Of a DNA stretch of 64,000 nucleotides, positions 25,232 through 35,437 are shown one piece after another (position 1 is the first letter of the stretch; every line of letters starts with the position of its first letter). The notes beneath the pieces were generated by a model. That model searched no databases. It worked only from the letters and a program-made list of their open reading frames with translations, and was not told the DNA's origin. The position numbers were made by a program, and so were the translations under genes. The DNA is from Streptomyces toxytricini (lineage in GTDB: Bacteria > Actinomycetota > Actinomycetes > Streptomycetales > Streptomycetaceae), in assembly GCF_014649915.1 (NCBI RefSeq), contig NZ_BMTY01000011.1:117232-181231 (forward strand), written 5' to 3'.

Positions 25232-26035
25232 GTGCCCGCAGGACTCTCCGTCCACGTAGGACTCAACAGCGTCGACCCCGCCGCGTACGGCGGGTGGGAC
25301 GGCCGACTGCTGGCGTGCGAGAACGACGCCCGCGACATGGCGGCGGTCGCCCGCGCCGCCGGCTTCGAGCCGACGGTGCTGCTCACCCCGGAGGGCACCG
25401 TGGACCGCGTGACGGCCGAGCTGCGCAAGGCCGCCGGGCGGCTGGAGGACGGGGACATCCTGCTGTTCACCTACTCGGGCCACGGCGGACAGGTCCCGGA
25501 CGAGGAGGGTGACGAGCCGGACGCCCTCGACGAGACCCTCGTCCTCTTCGACCGCCAGTTCCTCGACGACGAGCTGCACCGGGAGTTCCGCCGCTTCTCC
25601 CCCGGGGTGCGGATCTTCTGCCTGCTGGATTGCTGCCACAGCGGGACGGCCACCGAGGCCGCGTCGCAGCCCGGCGGAGACGGTGACGCCGCGGTCCGCG
25701 TCATGCCCGTCGTACGCCAGCAGCAGCTCTTCGAACGCGACCGGGCGTTCTACCAGGAGCTCCAGCGCGAGCTGCGCAAGAACGGGGTGGACGGCGAGCC
25801 CGGCACGCTGCTGATCTCCGCCTGCCAGGACGACCAGTTCGCCCTGGACGGCCGGGTGAACGGCGCGTTCACCGAGGCCCTGCTGCGGGTGTGGGACGCG
25901 GGCGCGTTCTCCGGCGGCTACCGGGACTTCCACCAGGCCATCCGGGAGCGGCTGCCGCGCACGCAGGTGCCCAACCTGCACACCACGGGCAGCCCGTCGC
26001 CGGAGTTCCTCGGGCAGAAGCCCTTCACCGTCTGA
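25232..26035 (+). CDS. Caspase-like cysteine protease (metacaspase family, C14)
   Basis: A 267-residue cytoplasmic protease consisting of little more than the caspase fold. The catalytic His84 is in FTYSGHGGQ and Cys135 in LLDCCHSGT; both contexts match caspase-like enzymes, which usually cleave after Arg, Lys or Asp. A 45-residue helical insert with RQQQLFERDRAFYQELQREL separates the core from the closing strands LLISACQDDQ and NGAFTEALL. The GTG start has GAGGAGGAA 3 bp upstream. It is divergent from an operon encoding NTPases and trypsin-like proteases. I infer it is the death effector, or a processor, of that cluster. A strong terminator follows. Confidence 0.92.
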   Translation: MPAGLSVHVGLNSVDPAAYGGWDGRLLACENDARDMAAVARAAGFEPTVLLTPEGTVDRVTAELRKAAGRLEDGDILLFTYSGHGGQVPDEEGDEPDALDETLVLFDRQFLDDELHREFRRFSPGVRIFCLLDCCHSGTATEAASQPGGDGDAAVRVMPVVRQQQLFERDRAFYQELQRELRKNGVDGEPGTLLISACQDDQFALDGRVNGAFTEALLRVWDAGAFSGGYRDFHQAIRERLPRTQVPNLHTTGSPSPEFLGQKPFTV

Positions 26036-26111
26036 TCGGCCGCCGCGCGGGCCGTGACTTCCGGCGCGGTGCGTCGTTGGTCACGGTGGTCAAGCGAAGT
26101 GCACCCGTGAC

Positions 26112-26140
26112 GTCCCGGGCCCCCTGCGGGGGTCCGGGAC
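26112..26140 (+). terminator. Terminator of the caspase gene
   Basis: GTCCCGGGCCCCC (26112-26124) pairs with GGGGGTCCGGGAC (26128-26140) with one G-T wobble and a 3-nt loop, followed by TTTGCGTT. This is the most rho-independent-like terminator in the window. Confidence 0.8.
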
Positions 26141-26252
26141 TTTGCGTTGGCCGCCGGATCCCGGCGCGCCGGACCCTGCCGGAGGGAGAACTCGCTGGTC
26201 CGGGCGGCGCAGGGCTGACAGACTGGCGGCTTCGCACACCGGAGGAGGACAC

Positions 26253-26444
26253 ATGGCACAGGAGTCGGACGCGCCGCAGGACGAGTCGCCCGCCGAGGAG
26301 GCCAAGCGCAGGTTCCGCGAGGCCCTGGAGCGCAACGCGCGCAACGCGCGGGCCCAGCAGGCCCACCAGAGCCGGACGAAGATCCAGGGCACCAGCACAG
26401 GGGCCGGCGGCGGACAGAAGCGGACCCGCCGCAAGGCCGGCTGA
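26253..26444 (+). CDS. DUF5302 family small protein
   Basis: A 63-residue, highly charged protein: an acidic N-terminus, AKRRFREALERNARNARAQQ helix and a basic tail ending QKRTRRKAG. This pattern matches the short DUF5302 proteins of actinobacteria. GGAGGAGGA lies just before the ATG. Function is unknown; the polarity (acidic head, basic tail) suggests nucleic acid or ribosome contact, but that is a guess. It stands alone between the caspase and rodlin genes. Confidence 0.8.
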   Translation: MAQESDAPQDESPAEEAKRRFREALERNARNARAQQAHQSRTKIQGTSTGAGGGQKRTRRKAG

Positions 26445-26491
26445 CCGGCCGCCCGAGCGCGCGCTGGGCCACATGGGTGACAGGCGATAAC

Positions 26492-26532
26492 CCCCGGCGG
26501 GAACGGCAGTTGATCAGCTCGTCCCGCCGGGG
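26492..26532 (+). terminator. Hairpin between the DUF5302 and rodlin genes
   Basis: CCCCGGCGGGA (26492-26502) and TCCCGCCGGGG (26522-26532) form a perfect 11-bp stem with a 19-nt loop containing TTGATCAGCTC. It may end the upstream transcript or sit in the rodlin leader. Confidence 0.5.
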
Positions 26533-26572
26533 ACCACCATCCATGCGACAGCGCGACAGAAGGATCCTCCTC

Positions 26573-26983
26573 ATGCTCAAGAAGCTCATGGCCACGACCG
26601 CCGCCACCGCAGCCGTGCTCGGCGCCGGCGCCGCGGTCGCCTCCCCGGCGATGGCGATCGGCAACGACAACGGCGTCAACACCGTCAACGGCAACGACTC
26701 CGCGCAGATCTACGGCAACCAGGAGACCAAGGGCGCGATGAGCCCGCAGCTGGGCCTGGTCCAGGGCTCGCTGAACAAGCTCTGCGTGGGCCTTCCCGCC
26801 AAGGTCAACGCCCAGTCGCTGATCGGCGCCCTCAACATCGGCGTCCAGGACATCAACGTCCTGTCCAACCCGATGAACCAGCAGTGCGCCGAGAACTCCA
26901 CCCAGGCCAAGGGCGACGAGTCCCTCTCCCACATCCTGGACAACATCCCGGTCCTCTCCGGCAACCTCTCCGCCGGCAGCTGA
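26573..26983 (+). CDS. rdl: Rodlin (surface rodlet protein)
   Basis: A 136-residue secreted protein. The signal peptide MLKKLMATTAATAAVLGAGA ends near AMA-IGND. The mature part matches rodlins strongly: IGNDNGVNTVNGNDSAQIYG, then NQETKGAMSPQLGLVQGSLNKLC, VQDINVLSNPMNQQCAENST and QAKGDESLSHILDNIPVLS. Rodlins form the rodlet layer on aerial hyphae and spores, organising chaplin fibrils. S. coelicolor has two adjacent, divergent rodlin genes; only one is present here and no chaplin gene is near. Two cysteines are kept. Expression is expected during aerial growth. Confidence 0.95.
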   Translation: MLKKLMATTAATAAVLGAGAAVASPAMAIGNDNGVNTVNGNDSAQIYGNQETKGAMSPQLGLVQGSLNKLCVGLPAKVNAQSLIGALNIGVQDINVLSNPMNQQCAENSTQAKGDESLSHILDNIPVLSGNLSAGS

Positions 26984-27022
26984 CCCCCCGGGCGGGGCAG
27001 CGGCGCCGCTCCCCGCACGACA

Positions 27023-27062
27023 GGCAGGGCCCGTACGCACCACCCCGCGTACGGGCCCTGCC
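27023..27062 (+). terminator. Terminator of the rodlin gene
   Basis: GGCAGGGCCCGTACGC (27023-27038) and GCGTACGGGCCCTGCC (27047-27062) form a perfect 16-bp stem with an 8-nt loop. Confidence 0.88.
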
Positions 27063-27107
27063 CGTTGCCCGCTCCCGGAGCCGCCCGCGCGGCCACCCAC
27101 ACGGCAC

Positions 27108-27123
27108 CTTGGTCTAGACCTTG
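27108..27123. promoter_or_regulatory. DasR-like responsive element (dre) upstream of the chitinase
   Basis: CTTGGTCTAGACCTTG contains the perfect palindrome GGTCTAGACC and matches eleven contiguous central bases of the known DasR consensus ACTGGTCTAGACCAGT. DasR represses chitin and N-acetylglucosamine genes until glucosamine phosphates accumulate. The site ends inside the -35 TTGACA, so binding would block RNA polymerase. Confidence 0.75.
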
Positions 27124-27149
27124 ACAGGTCCATACCAGTTCGCTTGGCT
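27121..27149 (+). promoter_or_regulatory. Chitinase promoter with chitinase-type direct repeat
   Basis: TTGACA (27121-27126) is a consensus -35; the -10 at 17-18 bp is weak (TTGGCT). AGGTCCATACC (27126-27136) is an imperfect repeat of TGGTCTAGACC just upstream, the paired-repeat layout described for Streptomyces chitinase promoters. Confidence 0.6.
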
Positions 27150-27199
27150 GGTGGCAGTGCCGCCCCACCGGCAAATCCCCACGCCTTAGGAGAAGTTGC

Positions 27200-28126
27200 G
27201 TGATACGTCCGCTGCGCCGCCGCGCCCTCGCCCTCGCCGCCGCCGCGGCCGCCGCCCTCGGCATCGCCGCCGCCCTGCCCGCCTCCCCGGCCGCCGCCGC
27301 CCCCGCCTGCGCCGGCGCCTGGACCTCCTCAGCCGTCTACACCGGAGGCGCGACCGCCTCGCACAACGGCCGCAACTGGCAGGCCAAGTGGTGGACCCAG
27401 GGCGAGAAGCCCGGCACCACGGGCCAGTGGGGCGTCTGGTCCGACCAGGGGGCCTGCGGCACCGGCGGCGGTACGGACCCCGACCCGGACCCGGGCACCG
27501 ACCCGTCCGGATTCGTCGTCACCGAAGACCAGTTCAACCGCATGTTCCCGAACCGGAACCCCTTCTACACCTACCGCGGCCTCGTCGCGGCCCTGTCCGC
27601 CTACCCCGGCTTCGCCAACACGGGCGACGACACCACCAAGCGCCGGGAGGCCGCCGCCTTCCTCGCGAACGTCTCGCACGAAACGGGCGGGCTCGTCCAC
27701 ATCGTCGAGCAGAACACCGCCAACTACCCGCACTACTGCGACGCCGCCCAGCCCTACGGCTGCCCCGCAGGGCGGGCCGCCTACTACGGCCGCGGGCCCA
27801 TCCAGCTCAGCTGGAACTTCAACTACAAGGCCGCCGGCGACGCCCTCGGCATCAACCTGCTGGGCGACCCGTACCTGGTGGAGCGCGACCCGGCCGTCGC
27901 CATGAAGACCGCCCTGTGGTACTGGAACACCCAGAACGGCCCCGGCACCATGACGGCGCACGCCGCGATGACGAACGGCTCCGGCTTCGGCGAGACGATC
28001 CGCTCCATCAACGGCGCCCTGGAGTGCAACGGCGGCAACCCCGCCCAGGTCCAGAGCCGCGTGAACGCCTACAAGAACTTCACCGCGATGCTGGGCGTGA
28101 CCCCCGGACCGAACCTGACCTGCTGA
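27200..28126 (+). CDS. Secreted family 19 chitinase with carbohydrate-binding domain
   Basis: A 308-residue exported enzyme that hydrolyses chitin. The signal peptide ends near residue 34 (PASPAAAAPA). Residues ~37-86 are a chitin-binding module of the CBM5/12 type with aromatic residues in WTSSAVYTGG, RNWQAKWWTQGE and GQWGVW. A short DPDPDPGTDP linker leads to the GH19 domain from ~105. The catalytic pair is likely Glu161 in SHETGG and Glu170 in HIVEQ, with YYGRGPIQLSWNFNY as the substrate loop. GTG at 27200 follows AGGAGAAG. A dre-like operator and paired direct repeats upstream point to control by chitin breakdown products. Confidence 0.95.
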   Translation: MIRPLRRRALALAAAAAAALGIAAALPASPAAAAPACAGAWTSSAVYTGGATASHNGRNWQAKWWTQGEKPGTTGQWGVWSDQGACGTGGGTDPDPDPGTDPSGFVVTEDQFNRMFPNRNPFYTYRGLVAALSAYPGFANTGDDTTKRREAAAFLANVSHETGGLVHIVEQNTANYPHYCDAAQPYGCPAGRAAYYGRGPIQLSWNFNYKAAGDALGINLLGDPYLVERDPAVAMKTALWYWNTQNGPGTMTAHAAMTNGSGFGETIRSINGALECNGGNPAQVQSRVNAYKNFTAMLGVTPGPNLTC

Positions 28127-28189
28127 CCGGGCCGGGCCCGACGGCCCGCCCCGCCGGCCCGGCGAGGGCCCCTTCGGCGCGTCCCGCGC

Positions 28190-30955
28190 TCAGGGGGCCC
28201 TCAGGGCCATCGCCAGCTGTGCCCGCGAACGCACCTCCAGCTTCTGGTAGATCCTCGTCAGCCGCGCCTCGACGGTCTTGACGCTGACGAACAGCCGGGC
28301 CGCCGCCTCCTGGTTGCTCGCGCCCTGCGCCACCAGCAGCGCCAGGCGGGCCTCCGCCTCCGTCAGGGCGGCCAGCGCCACCGCCGGCCCCGCCTCGGCC
28401 GGCACCGGCTCCGGCCCCTCGGCCGCCAACTGCGCCCACGGCCGCGCACCCGCCTGCTCGAAGACCGCCGCGGCCGCCTGCAGCGCCGCCCGCGCCGGAG
28501 CCTTCCGGCGCCGCCGCCGCTCCGCCCGGGCCAGCGCGAGCAGCGTCCGGCCGCGCTCCACCGGCAGCTGGTACGCCTGGAAGTCGGCGGCCGTCCGCGT
28601 CAGCAGCTCCACGGCCGCCTCTGCCTCGCCCAGCACGGACAGGGCCGAACCGCGCGCCCGGTCCAGCGCCGCGACGACCGTCGCCCGTCCCAGCGACCGC
28701 GCGACCGCGCCGACCTCGTCGATCAGCGCCACCGCCTCCTCGGGCGCGTCCGCGGCGACCAGGGCCTCCGCGAGCTCCCCGTGCCAGCGCAGGATCGAGG
28801 GGTCCACCACCTGCTGGGCCGCCTCCAGGACCGCCACCCGGCGCAGCGTCGCCACCGCCTTCGCCGCCTCGCCCGTCGCCAGCTCGACGAGGCCGAGCGC
28901 GTACAGGCTCCGCGACAGGAAGACCTGGTCGCGCTCCTCCTCGGAGGCCTGGATGCCGCGGCGCGCGTACCCGGCGGCGCGTGCGAAGCTCCCGCCCGTC
29001 ACCTCCGCCATCGCGGCGACGTACCAGGCGGGGCCGGGTGAGAGGCCCGCCTCGATGGTCAGCTCCAGGGCCCGCCGGGCGTGGTCGGAGGCGGTCGCGC
29101 ACCGGCCGCGCCGCAGCTCCACCTCGGTCAGGCTGCGGAGCACCTCGAAGACGTCCTCGGCGGAGCCGGTGCGGCGGACCGCGGGCAGCAGCGCGAGCAG
29201 CTCGCGGCGCGCGTCGGCGAGCCGGTCGTCGAACAGGGCGTGTCTGACCGCCAGGTACTGCGGGGCGTTGCGCATGCCGAGGGGGACCTCGGGGGCGGGC
29301 AGGGCGAGCGCCTCGGCCAGGATCTCCTCGGCGTCAGGGTCGCCGAGGATGCGGCCCATCCGGGCCCGGACGGTGAGGGCCATGGCCTCGGCGACCTGGT
29401 CCCCGCCGATGGCGGCGAGCCGGCCGGCCTCGGCCGCCTCGTCCCGGGCGCGGACGGGGTCGCCGTCGCTGAGGTTGTGCTTCCAGGCGACGCGCAGGCG
29501 GACCGCGGCCTGGAGGGCCGGGTCGCCCTCGGCGTCGTCCACGGCGTACGCGAAGGTCTCGTCGAGGGTGCCGAGGGCCTGCCCGGCGGCGTCAATGACG
29601 GCGAGGCGGGCCCGGACCCGGTCGGAGCGCGAGGCGTCGCGGGCGAGGACGGCGCGGGTGGCGCGGCGGGCGAGGTCGGCCCGGCCGGCCCAGCCCGCGT
29701 CCTCCGCGGCGGCGACGAGCCGGGCCAGTTCGTCGCCGGGCCGGTCGCCCGGGGTGCGTTCGGCGGCGAGCAGTCCGAGTTCGGCGGCCAGTGCCCGCTG
29801 CCCGCGGCGGCGGCAGTCCGCGGCGGCCCGGGTGATCTCGGCGGCGAGCCATTCGTCCGGGGTGTCCACGGCGAGGGCCCGGTGGCGTACGGCCTGGACG
29901 GGGTCGTCGACGGCGGCGGCGAGCGCGGCGTGCCCGGCGGCCCGCTCGGGCCAGCCCGCGTCGGCGGCCAGCGCCATGGGCAGGGCTCCGGCGGTGAAGG
30001 CGACGGTGCCGTCCTCGCCGACGGTGACCAGTGCGGCCCGTTCGGCCTCGGCGAGTTCGGCTTCGGCGTCGGGGCGGCCGGCGCGGCGCAGCAGCGCGGT
30101 GGTCGGGCGGGCCGCGAGGGCGGCGAGGAGCAGGGTGCGCCGGGTGCGGGCGGGGACCTCGGCGAGGAGGCGCCGGGCGACCTCGCGGGCCTGGCCGGAC
30201 AGGGGCAGGGTGTCGGCGTGGTGGGCGCCGCCGTCGCGGGAGCCGGCGGCCTCGGCGAGGGAGTGGCCGAGGGCGAGCGCGAGGCGCGGGTTGCCGCCGC
30301 TGGCCTGGTGGACCCGGCCGGCGATGCGGGCGGGCAGGCCGTGCCGGACGAGGAGTTCGGCGACCTCGTCGGCGCCGAGCGGCGGGATGCGTATCGCCGG
30401 GGTGCCGGGGCCGCACAGGGGCGCGGCGACGGGCACGCCGCCCTGCACGCATTCCGCGACCAGGACGCGGACCCGGGGAGGGGTCAGCCGCAGGGCGAAC
30501 CGGAGCAGATCGGTGCTTTCCGGGTCCAGCCATTGGGCGTTGTCGACGACGAGGAGGACGGGGGTGCGCGCGGCCAGGGTGCGCAGCACCTCGACGACGG
30601 CGAGGCGCAGGGCGACGTGGTCGCGGCCGGCGCGCGGGGTGTCGGTCTCGCGGCGCAGGTGGGCGATGGCGGTGCGCTGCGGTCCGGAGAGCGGTTCGAG
30701 CGCGTCGCAGGGGACCGAGGCGAGCAGCGCGGCGGCCGACGCCTCCGGGATCCACCGGTCGGCGGCTTCGGGGGCGAGGCGGAGCACGGTTTCCTGCCTG
30801 GCCTCGGCCGCTGCCGCGATGGCGCCGGCGAGCTCGGTCTTGCCCGCGCCGGCGGGTGCGGTGAGCAGGGCGCGCCCGTGCTCGGCGAGCGCCTGCTCGA
30901 CCGCCTTGATCAGTTCACCGTGTCCTACGGTCGCGTTGGCGCGCCCCGCTGCCAC
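28190..30955 (-). CDS. LAL-type LuxR family regulator with N-terminal ATPase
   Basis: A large regulator of about 921 residues. The N-terminal ATPase has Walker A in TAPAGAGKTELAG and Walker B in VLLVVDNAQWLDPEST. The middle ~500 residues are TPR-like helices. The last 60 residues are a LuxR/GerE helix-turn-helix, LTEAEARLALLVAQGASNQE, then AAARLFVSVKTVEARLTRIY and QKLEVRSRAQL. LAL proteins act as ATP-dependent activators, often of antibiotic or sugar genes. GTG at 30955 is chosen, as the ATPase fold begins there; an in-frame GTG at 31051 would add 32 residues. It converges on the chitinase gene, with no obvious target next door. Confidence 0.9.
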   Translation of the reverse strand: MAAGRANATVGHGELIKAVEQALAEHGRALLTAPAGAGKTELAGAIAAAAEARQETVLRLAPEAADRWIPEASAAALLASVPCDALEPLSGPQRTAIAHLRRETDTPRAGRDHVALRLAVVEVLRTLAARTPVLLVVDNAQWLDPESTDLLRFALRLTPPRVRVLVAECVQGGVPVAAPLCGPGTPAIRIPPLGADEVAELLVRHGLPARIAGRVHQASGGNPRLALALGHSLAEAAGSRDGGAHHADTLPLSGQAREVARRLLAEVPARTRRTLLLAALAARPTTALLRRAGRPDAEAELAEAERAALVTVGEDGTVAFTAGALPMALAADAGWPERAAGHAALAAAVDDPVQAVRHRALAVDTPDEWLAAEITRAAADCRRRGQRALAAELGLLAAERTPGDRPGDELARLVAAAEDAGWAGRADLARRATRAVLARDASRSDRVRARLAVIDAAGQALGTLDETFAYAVDDAEGDPALQAAVRLRVAWKHNLSDGDPVRARDEAAEAGRLAAIGGDQVAEAMALTVRARMGRILGDPDAEEILAEALALPAPEVPLGMRNAPQYLAVRHALFDDRLADARRELLALLPAVRRTGSAEDVFEVLRSLTEVELRRGRCATASDHARRALELTIEAGLSPGPAWYVAAMAEVTGGSFARAAGYARRGIQASEEERDQVFLSRSLYALGLVELATGEAAKAVATLRRVAVLEAAQQVVDPSILRWHGELAEALVAADAPEEAVALIDEVGAVARSLGRATVVAALDRARGSALSVLGEAEAAVELLTRTAADFQAYQLPVERGRTLLALARAERRRRRKAPARAALQAAAAVFEQAGARPWAQLAAEGPEPVPAEAGPAVALAALTEAEARLALLVAQGASNQEAAARLFVSVKTVEARLTRIYQKLEVRSRAQLAMALRAP

Positions 30956-31076
30956 GCACAGCCACCAGCCTCTCGGTCCCCACTCTGTGCCTTTCCTGTG
31001 AGGAGCGAGAATACGAGGTCGCGGGCCGGGTGGAGGCGAAGTGTGACGCACAATTCAGTCACGGCCGGGAAAGCCG

Positions 31077-31114
31077 CGCGGGCCTGCCGGTACGAGGGTA
31101 TCGGCAGGCCCGCG
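31077..31114 (-). terminator. Terminator of the subtilisin gene
   Basis: CGCGGGCCTGCCG (31077-31089) pairs with CGGCAGGCCCGCG (31102-31114); pairing continues inward to a 4-nt loop through a G-T wobble and three more pairs. It lies 55 bp past the subtilisin stop. Confidence 0.85.
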
Positions 31115-31168
31115 GGTGTCATCGGGTGGTGCGTGCGCCGGCTGCCGGGGCGGCCGGGCGGGGGTGTC

Positions 31169-32998
<1,830 letters not shown>

Positions 32999-33391
32999 GG
33001 TCTTCCCTTTCGCGGGCCGGTCCCGGGCAGGCCGGAGCGACCCCGGTTGGGGCGGTGTGGGAGGTGGGTTGACGATCTTACGGGGCCGGGCGGGCTGGTC
33101 AATTCCGGCCCGGCCACCGCGGGATCGCCACGCCGTCCCTGCCGCTTCGGCGGGGCTGGGACGACGTCGGTGCTGGGCGGTCGTCCGGCTCGCGGCTTCG
33201 CACCATGTGGGGTTGGGACGGGGGCCGCGGGCGGGGGAAGATCGCCGGTGGCCAGACAGTAGGCAACGGGCGGGTGAACTGGATACGGGGAAAACCCTTG
33301 TCCGCCCCCTGCCGGCCCCCGAGGGGTCCTCCCGGTACCGCCGGCCACCCGTCCGGGCCCCGGCTGAGCTGTGGATTTGCCCGGGGGTGTC
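32999..33391. other. 393-bp intergenic region upstream of the subtilisin gene
   Basis: It holds the subtilisin promoter (separate entry). The remainder, 33103-33391, lies between that promoter and the stop of the DUF1838 gene; it is GC-rich and I see no gene or strong hairpin in it. Confidence 0.4.
33075..33102 (-). promoter_or_regulatory. Vegetative-type promoter of the subtilisin gene
   Basis: On the minus strand TTGACC (33102-33097), a 16-bp spacer and TAAGAT (33080-33075) closely match the HrdB consensus TTGACN and TANNNT. It lies about 77 bp before the ATG. Confidence 0.65.
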
Positions 33392-34147
33392 CTATCCCTC
33401 GGTGCCGAGCCGGCGGAAGTGGGTCCAGCTCGTCTCGTTGGGCTCGGACCAGTTCTCCGGGGCGTGCGCGAACTCCGGATGCCGGTCGGCGATGAAGCGC
33501 CGGGTCCGCTCCGGTACCTCCGCGTACGAGCCGAGCTTGCGGCCGCGGCAGTGGAAGGTGAGCCCGCCGGGCCGCTGCCCCTGCTCCATCCACGGCAGCC
33601 AGGGCGACATCCGCGTCCAGGACATCGTGCACGGCACACCGGGCTCCTCGGTGTCCAGCACCGAGGCGGGGGCGAAGAACTGGAAGAGCTCCAGGGCCCG
33701 GTAGGTGTCCCCGGCGGAGTGCAGGGGGTAGTCGGCGACGGGCAGCGGCGAGGGGTAGGAGAGGGGGATCTCCAGACTGAAGCAGACCTGGTCGCCCAGC
33801 CGGGTCAGCGGGACGGGGAACGGGCGCAGGGCAAGGTTGGCCGGGTCGTTCCAGACGTGGACGACCCGCCTGCCCTCCCAGGTGTCGAGGATGTCCCGGG
33901 TCCGCGGGTCCAGGTAGAAGGCGGCCTCGCGGGCCAGGAGCCGGTAGCCGCCGCTCTCCTCGTCCGCCACGAGGCGGGCGGCGTTGACGCCTTCGAAGCC
34001 GAACAGGCGGCGGTAGGGCTCGTCCGGGGCCCAGGAGTGGACGTCGCCGGACCACCAGAAGACCGTTTCGGCGCCGTCGAGGGAGGCGCGGGCGCGGGCG
34101 AAGGCGCGCAGGAGGTCGGCGGGGGCCGTGCCGGGTGCGGTTGTCAT
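33392..34147 (-). CDS. DUF1838 family protein
   Basis: A 251-residue soluble protein. Hallmarks that I associate with DUF1838 are FLDPRTRDILDTWEGR (here YLDPRTRDILDTWEGR), VVHVWNDPANLALRPFPVPL and MSWTRMSPWLPWMEQGQRPG. No catalytic residues are established for the family. The ATG at 34147 begins MTTAPGTAPADLLRAFARAR. It is divergent from the DUF1996 gene at 34272 with 124 bp between them. No signal peptide or membrane helix is present. Confidence 0.8.
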   Translation of the reverse strand: MTTAPGTAPADLLRAFARARASLDGAETVFWWSGDVHSWAPDEPYRRLFGFEGVNAARLVADEESGGYRLLAREAAFYLDPRTRDILDTWEGRRVVHVWNDPANLALRPFPVPLTRLGDQVCFSLEIPLSYPSPLPVADYPLHSAGDTYRALELFQFFAPASVLDTEEPGVPCTMSWTRMSPWLPWMEQGQRPGGLTFHCRGRKLGSYAEVPERTRRFIADRHPEFAHAPENWSEPNETSWTHFRRLGTEG

Positions 34148-34271
34148 GCCGGGTACTGTGCTCGGCCGCGCGCGGCCGGGCAAGGCACCCCCGGGCCTGT
34201 TGCGGCGGGCAGGTGGCCGGGATGCGGACTCCGGGTTGACGCGGGGGCGGGCAGCGGCGACGGTGATCCGC

Positions 34272-35327
34272 ATGGTGAGGGGAAGCGGGCGCCGCAGGCG
34301 CCGCGGACGCCGCCCGCTCGCGCTGCTCGCGCCGGTGCTGTGCCTGGTGTTGGGGGCGGGGCTGGCCGCGGCCCTGCCGGACGGCGCCCGGCCGGACCGC
34401 GCAGGGCACGGCGGGGCGGGGCACGGCGGCCCGCGCGCCGCCGGAGTGCCCGCGCCCGGGCCGGCCACGGCGGAGCCCGGCCCGGAGCCGCCCGTACCGG
34501 GGGATCCGCCGCCTGCCGGGCCGCAGGCCTCGTCCGGTTCGGTGTCCGTGGACTGCGGGCGGGGCGGGGAGGGCCACTACAACGAGGACAACGTGGTGGT
34601 CTCCCCCGGGCTGCGCGCCGGCGCCCACCACACGCACGCGTACGCGGGCAACCTGTCGACGGACGCGGCCTCGACGGACGCCTCGCTGGCCGCCGCGGCG
34701 ACCACCTGCCGCGGCGGTGACCGCTCCACGTACTACTGGCCGGTCCTGCGCCGCACCGACCGGCCGGGGACCCGCCCGCACGAGCGCGCCGCCGGGCACG
34801 GCAACACGGGCCGGATCCTGTCCGAGGCCGCCGTCACGGTGGAGTTCCGGGGCAGCCCGGTGAGCCGGGTCGTGCCGATGCCGCGCTTCCTGCGGGCCGT
34901 CACCGGAGACGCGGTGGCGGGCACCGCCCGCGACGGAGGGCGCGTACGCGCCCGGTGGGGCTGCTCCGGTACGCCGGAGCGGTCCACCACCCGCTACCCG
35001 CGCTGCCCGGCCGGCGAGCGCATCACCCGGACGCTCGTCTTCCCGAGCTGCTGGAACGGCCTGGACACCGACAGCCCCGACCACCGGGCCCACCTGGGGT
35101 TCCCCGCCGCGAACGGCGTCTGCCCGGCGGACTCCTTCCCCGTGCCGCAGCTGCGGATCGGGCTGGAGTACGAGGTGGAGCCGGGGGTCCCGGTCGCCGT
35201 CGACTCCTTCTCCGAGCAGCGGCACGATCCGCGGACCGACCACGCGATGTTCGTCAACGCCATGACGGACGAGCAGATGGCGGCGGTCGTCGACTGCCTC
35301 AACCGGGGTGTGCGCTGCCGCTTCTGA
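34272..35327 (+). CDS. Secreted DUF1996 domain protein
   Basis: A 351-residue exported protein with an arginine-rich N-terminus (GRRRRRGRRPLALLAPVLCL) that acts as a signal anchor or signal peptide, a Pro-rich linker, and a DUF1996 domain from ~105. Family landmarks are EDNVVVSPGLRAGAHHTHAY, ATTCRGGDRSTYYWPVLR, LVFPSCWNGLDTDSPDHRAH and FVNAMTDEQMAAVVDCLNRG. Conserved histidines (AHHTHAY, DHRAH) suggest metal or sugar binding; in fungi and actinobacteria the domain is extracellular, sometimes next to carbohydrate-binding modules. GTG at 34263 is an alternative start. Ribosome site is weak. Confidence 0.85.
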   Translation: MVRGSGRRRRRGRRPLALLAPVLCLVLGAGLAAALPDGARPDRAGHGGAGHGGPRAAGVPAPGPATAEPGPEPPVPGDPPPAGPQASSGSVSVDCGRGGEGHYNEDNVVVSPGLRAGAHHTHAYAGNLSTDAASTDASLAAAATTCRGGDRSTYYWPVLRRTDRPGTRPHERAAGHGNTGRILSEAAVTVEFRGSPVSRVVPMPRFLRAVTGDAVAGTARDGGRVRARWGCSGTPERSTTRYPRCPAGERITRTLVFPSCWNGLDTDSPDHRAHLGFPAANGVCPADSFPVPQLRIGLEYEVEPGVPVAVDSFSEQRHDPRTDHAMFVNAMTDEQMAAVVDCLNRGVRCRF

Positions 35328-35437
35328 CCTGCCGTCCGCCGCCCTGCCGTCCGGTGTGATGCAGGTCACTTGAACCGGTGGCTCCGGAACCGCGTGTTCT
35401 GACCGCACGACAGGGCTAGTGAGGACGAGAGGGCGAT

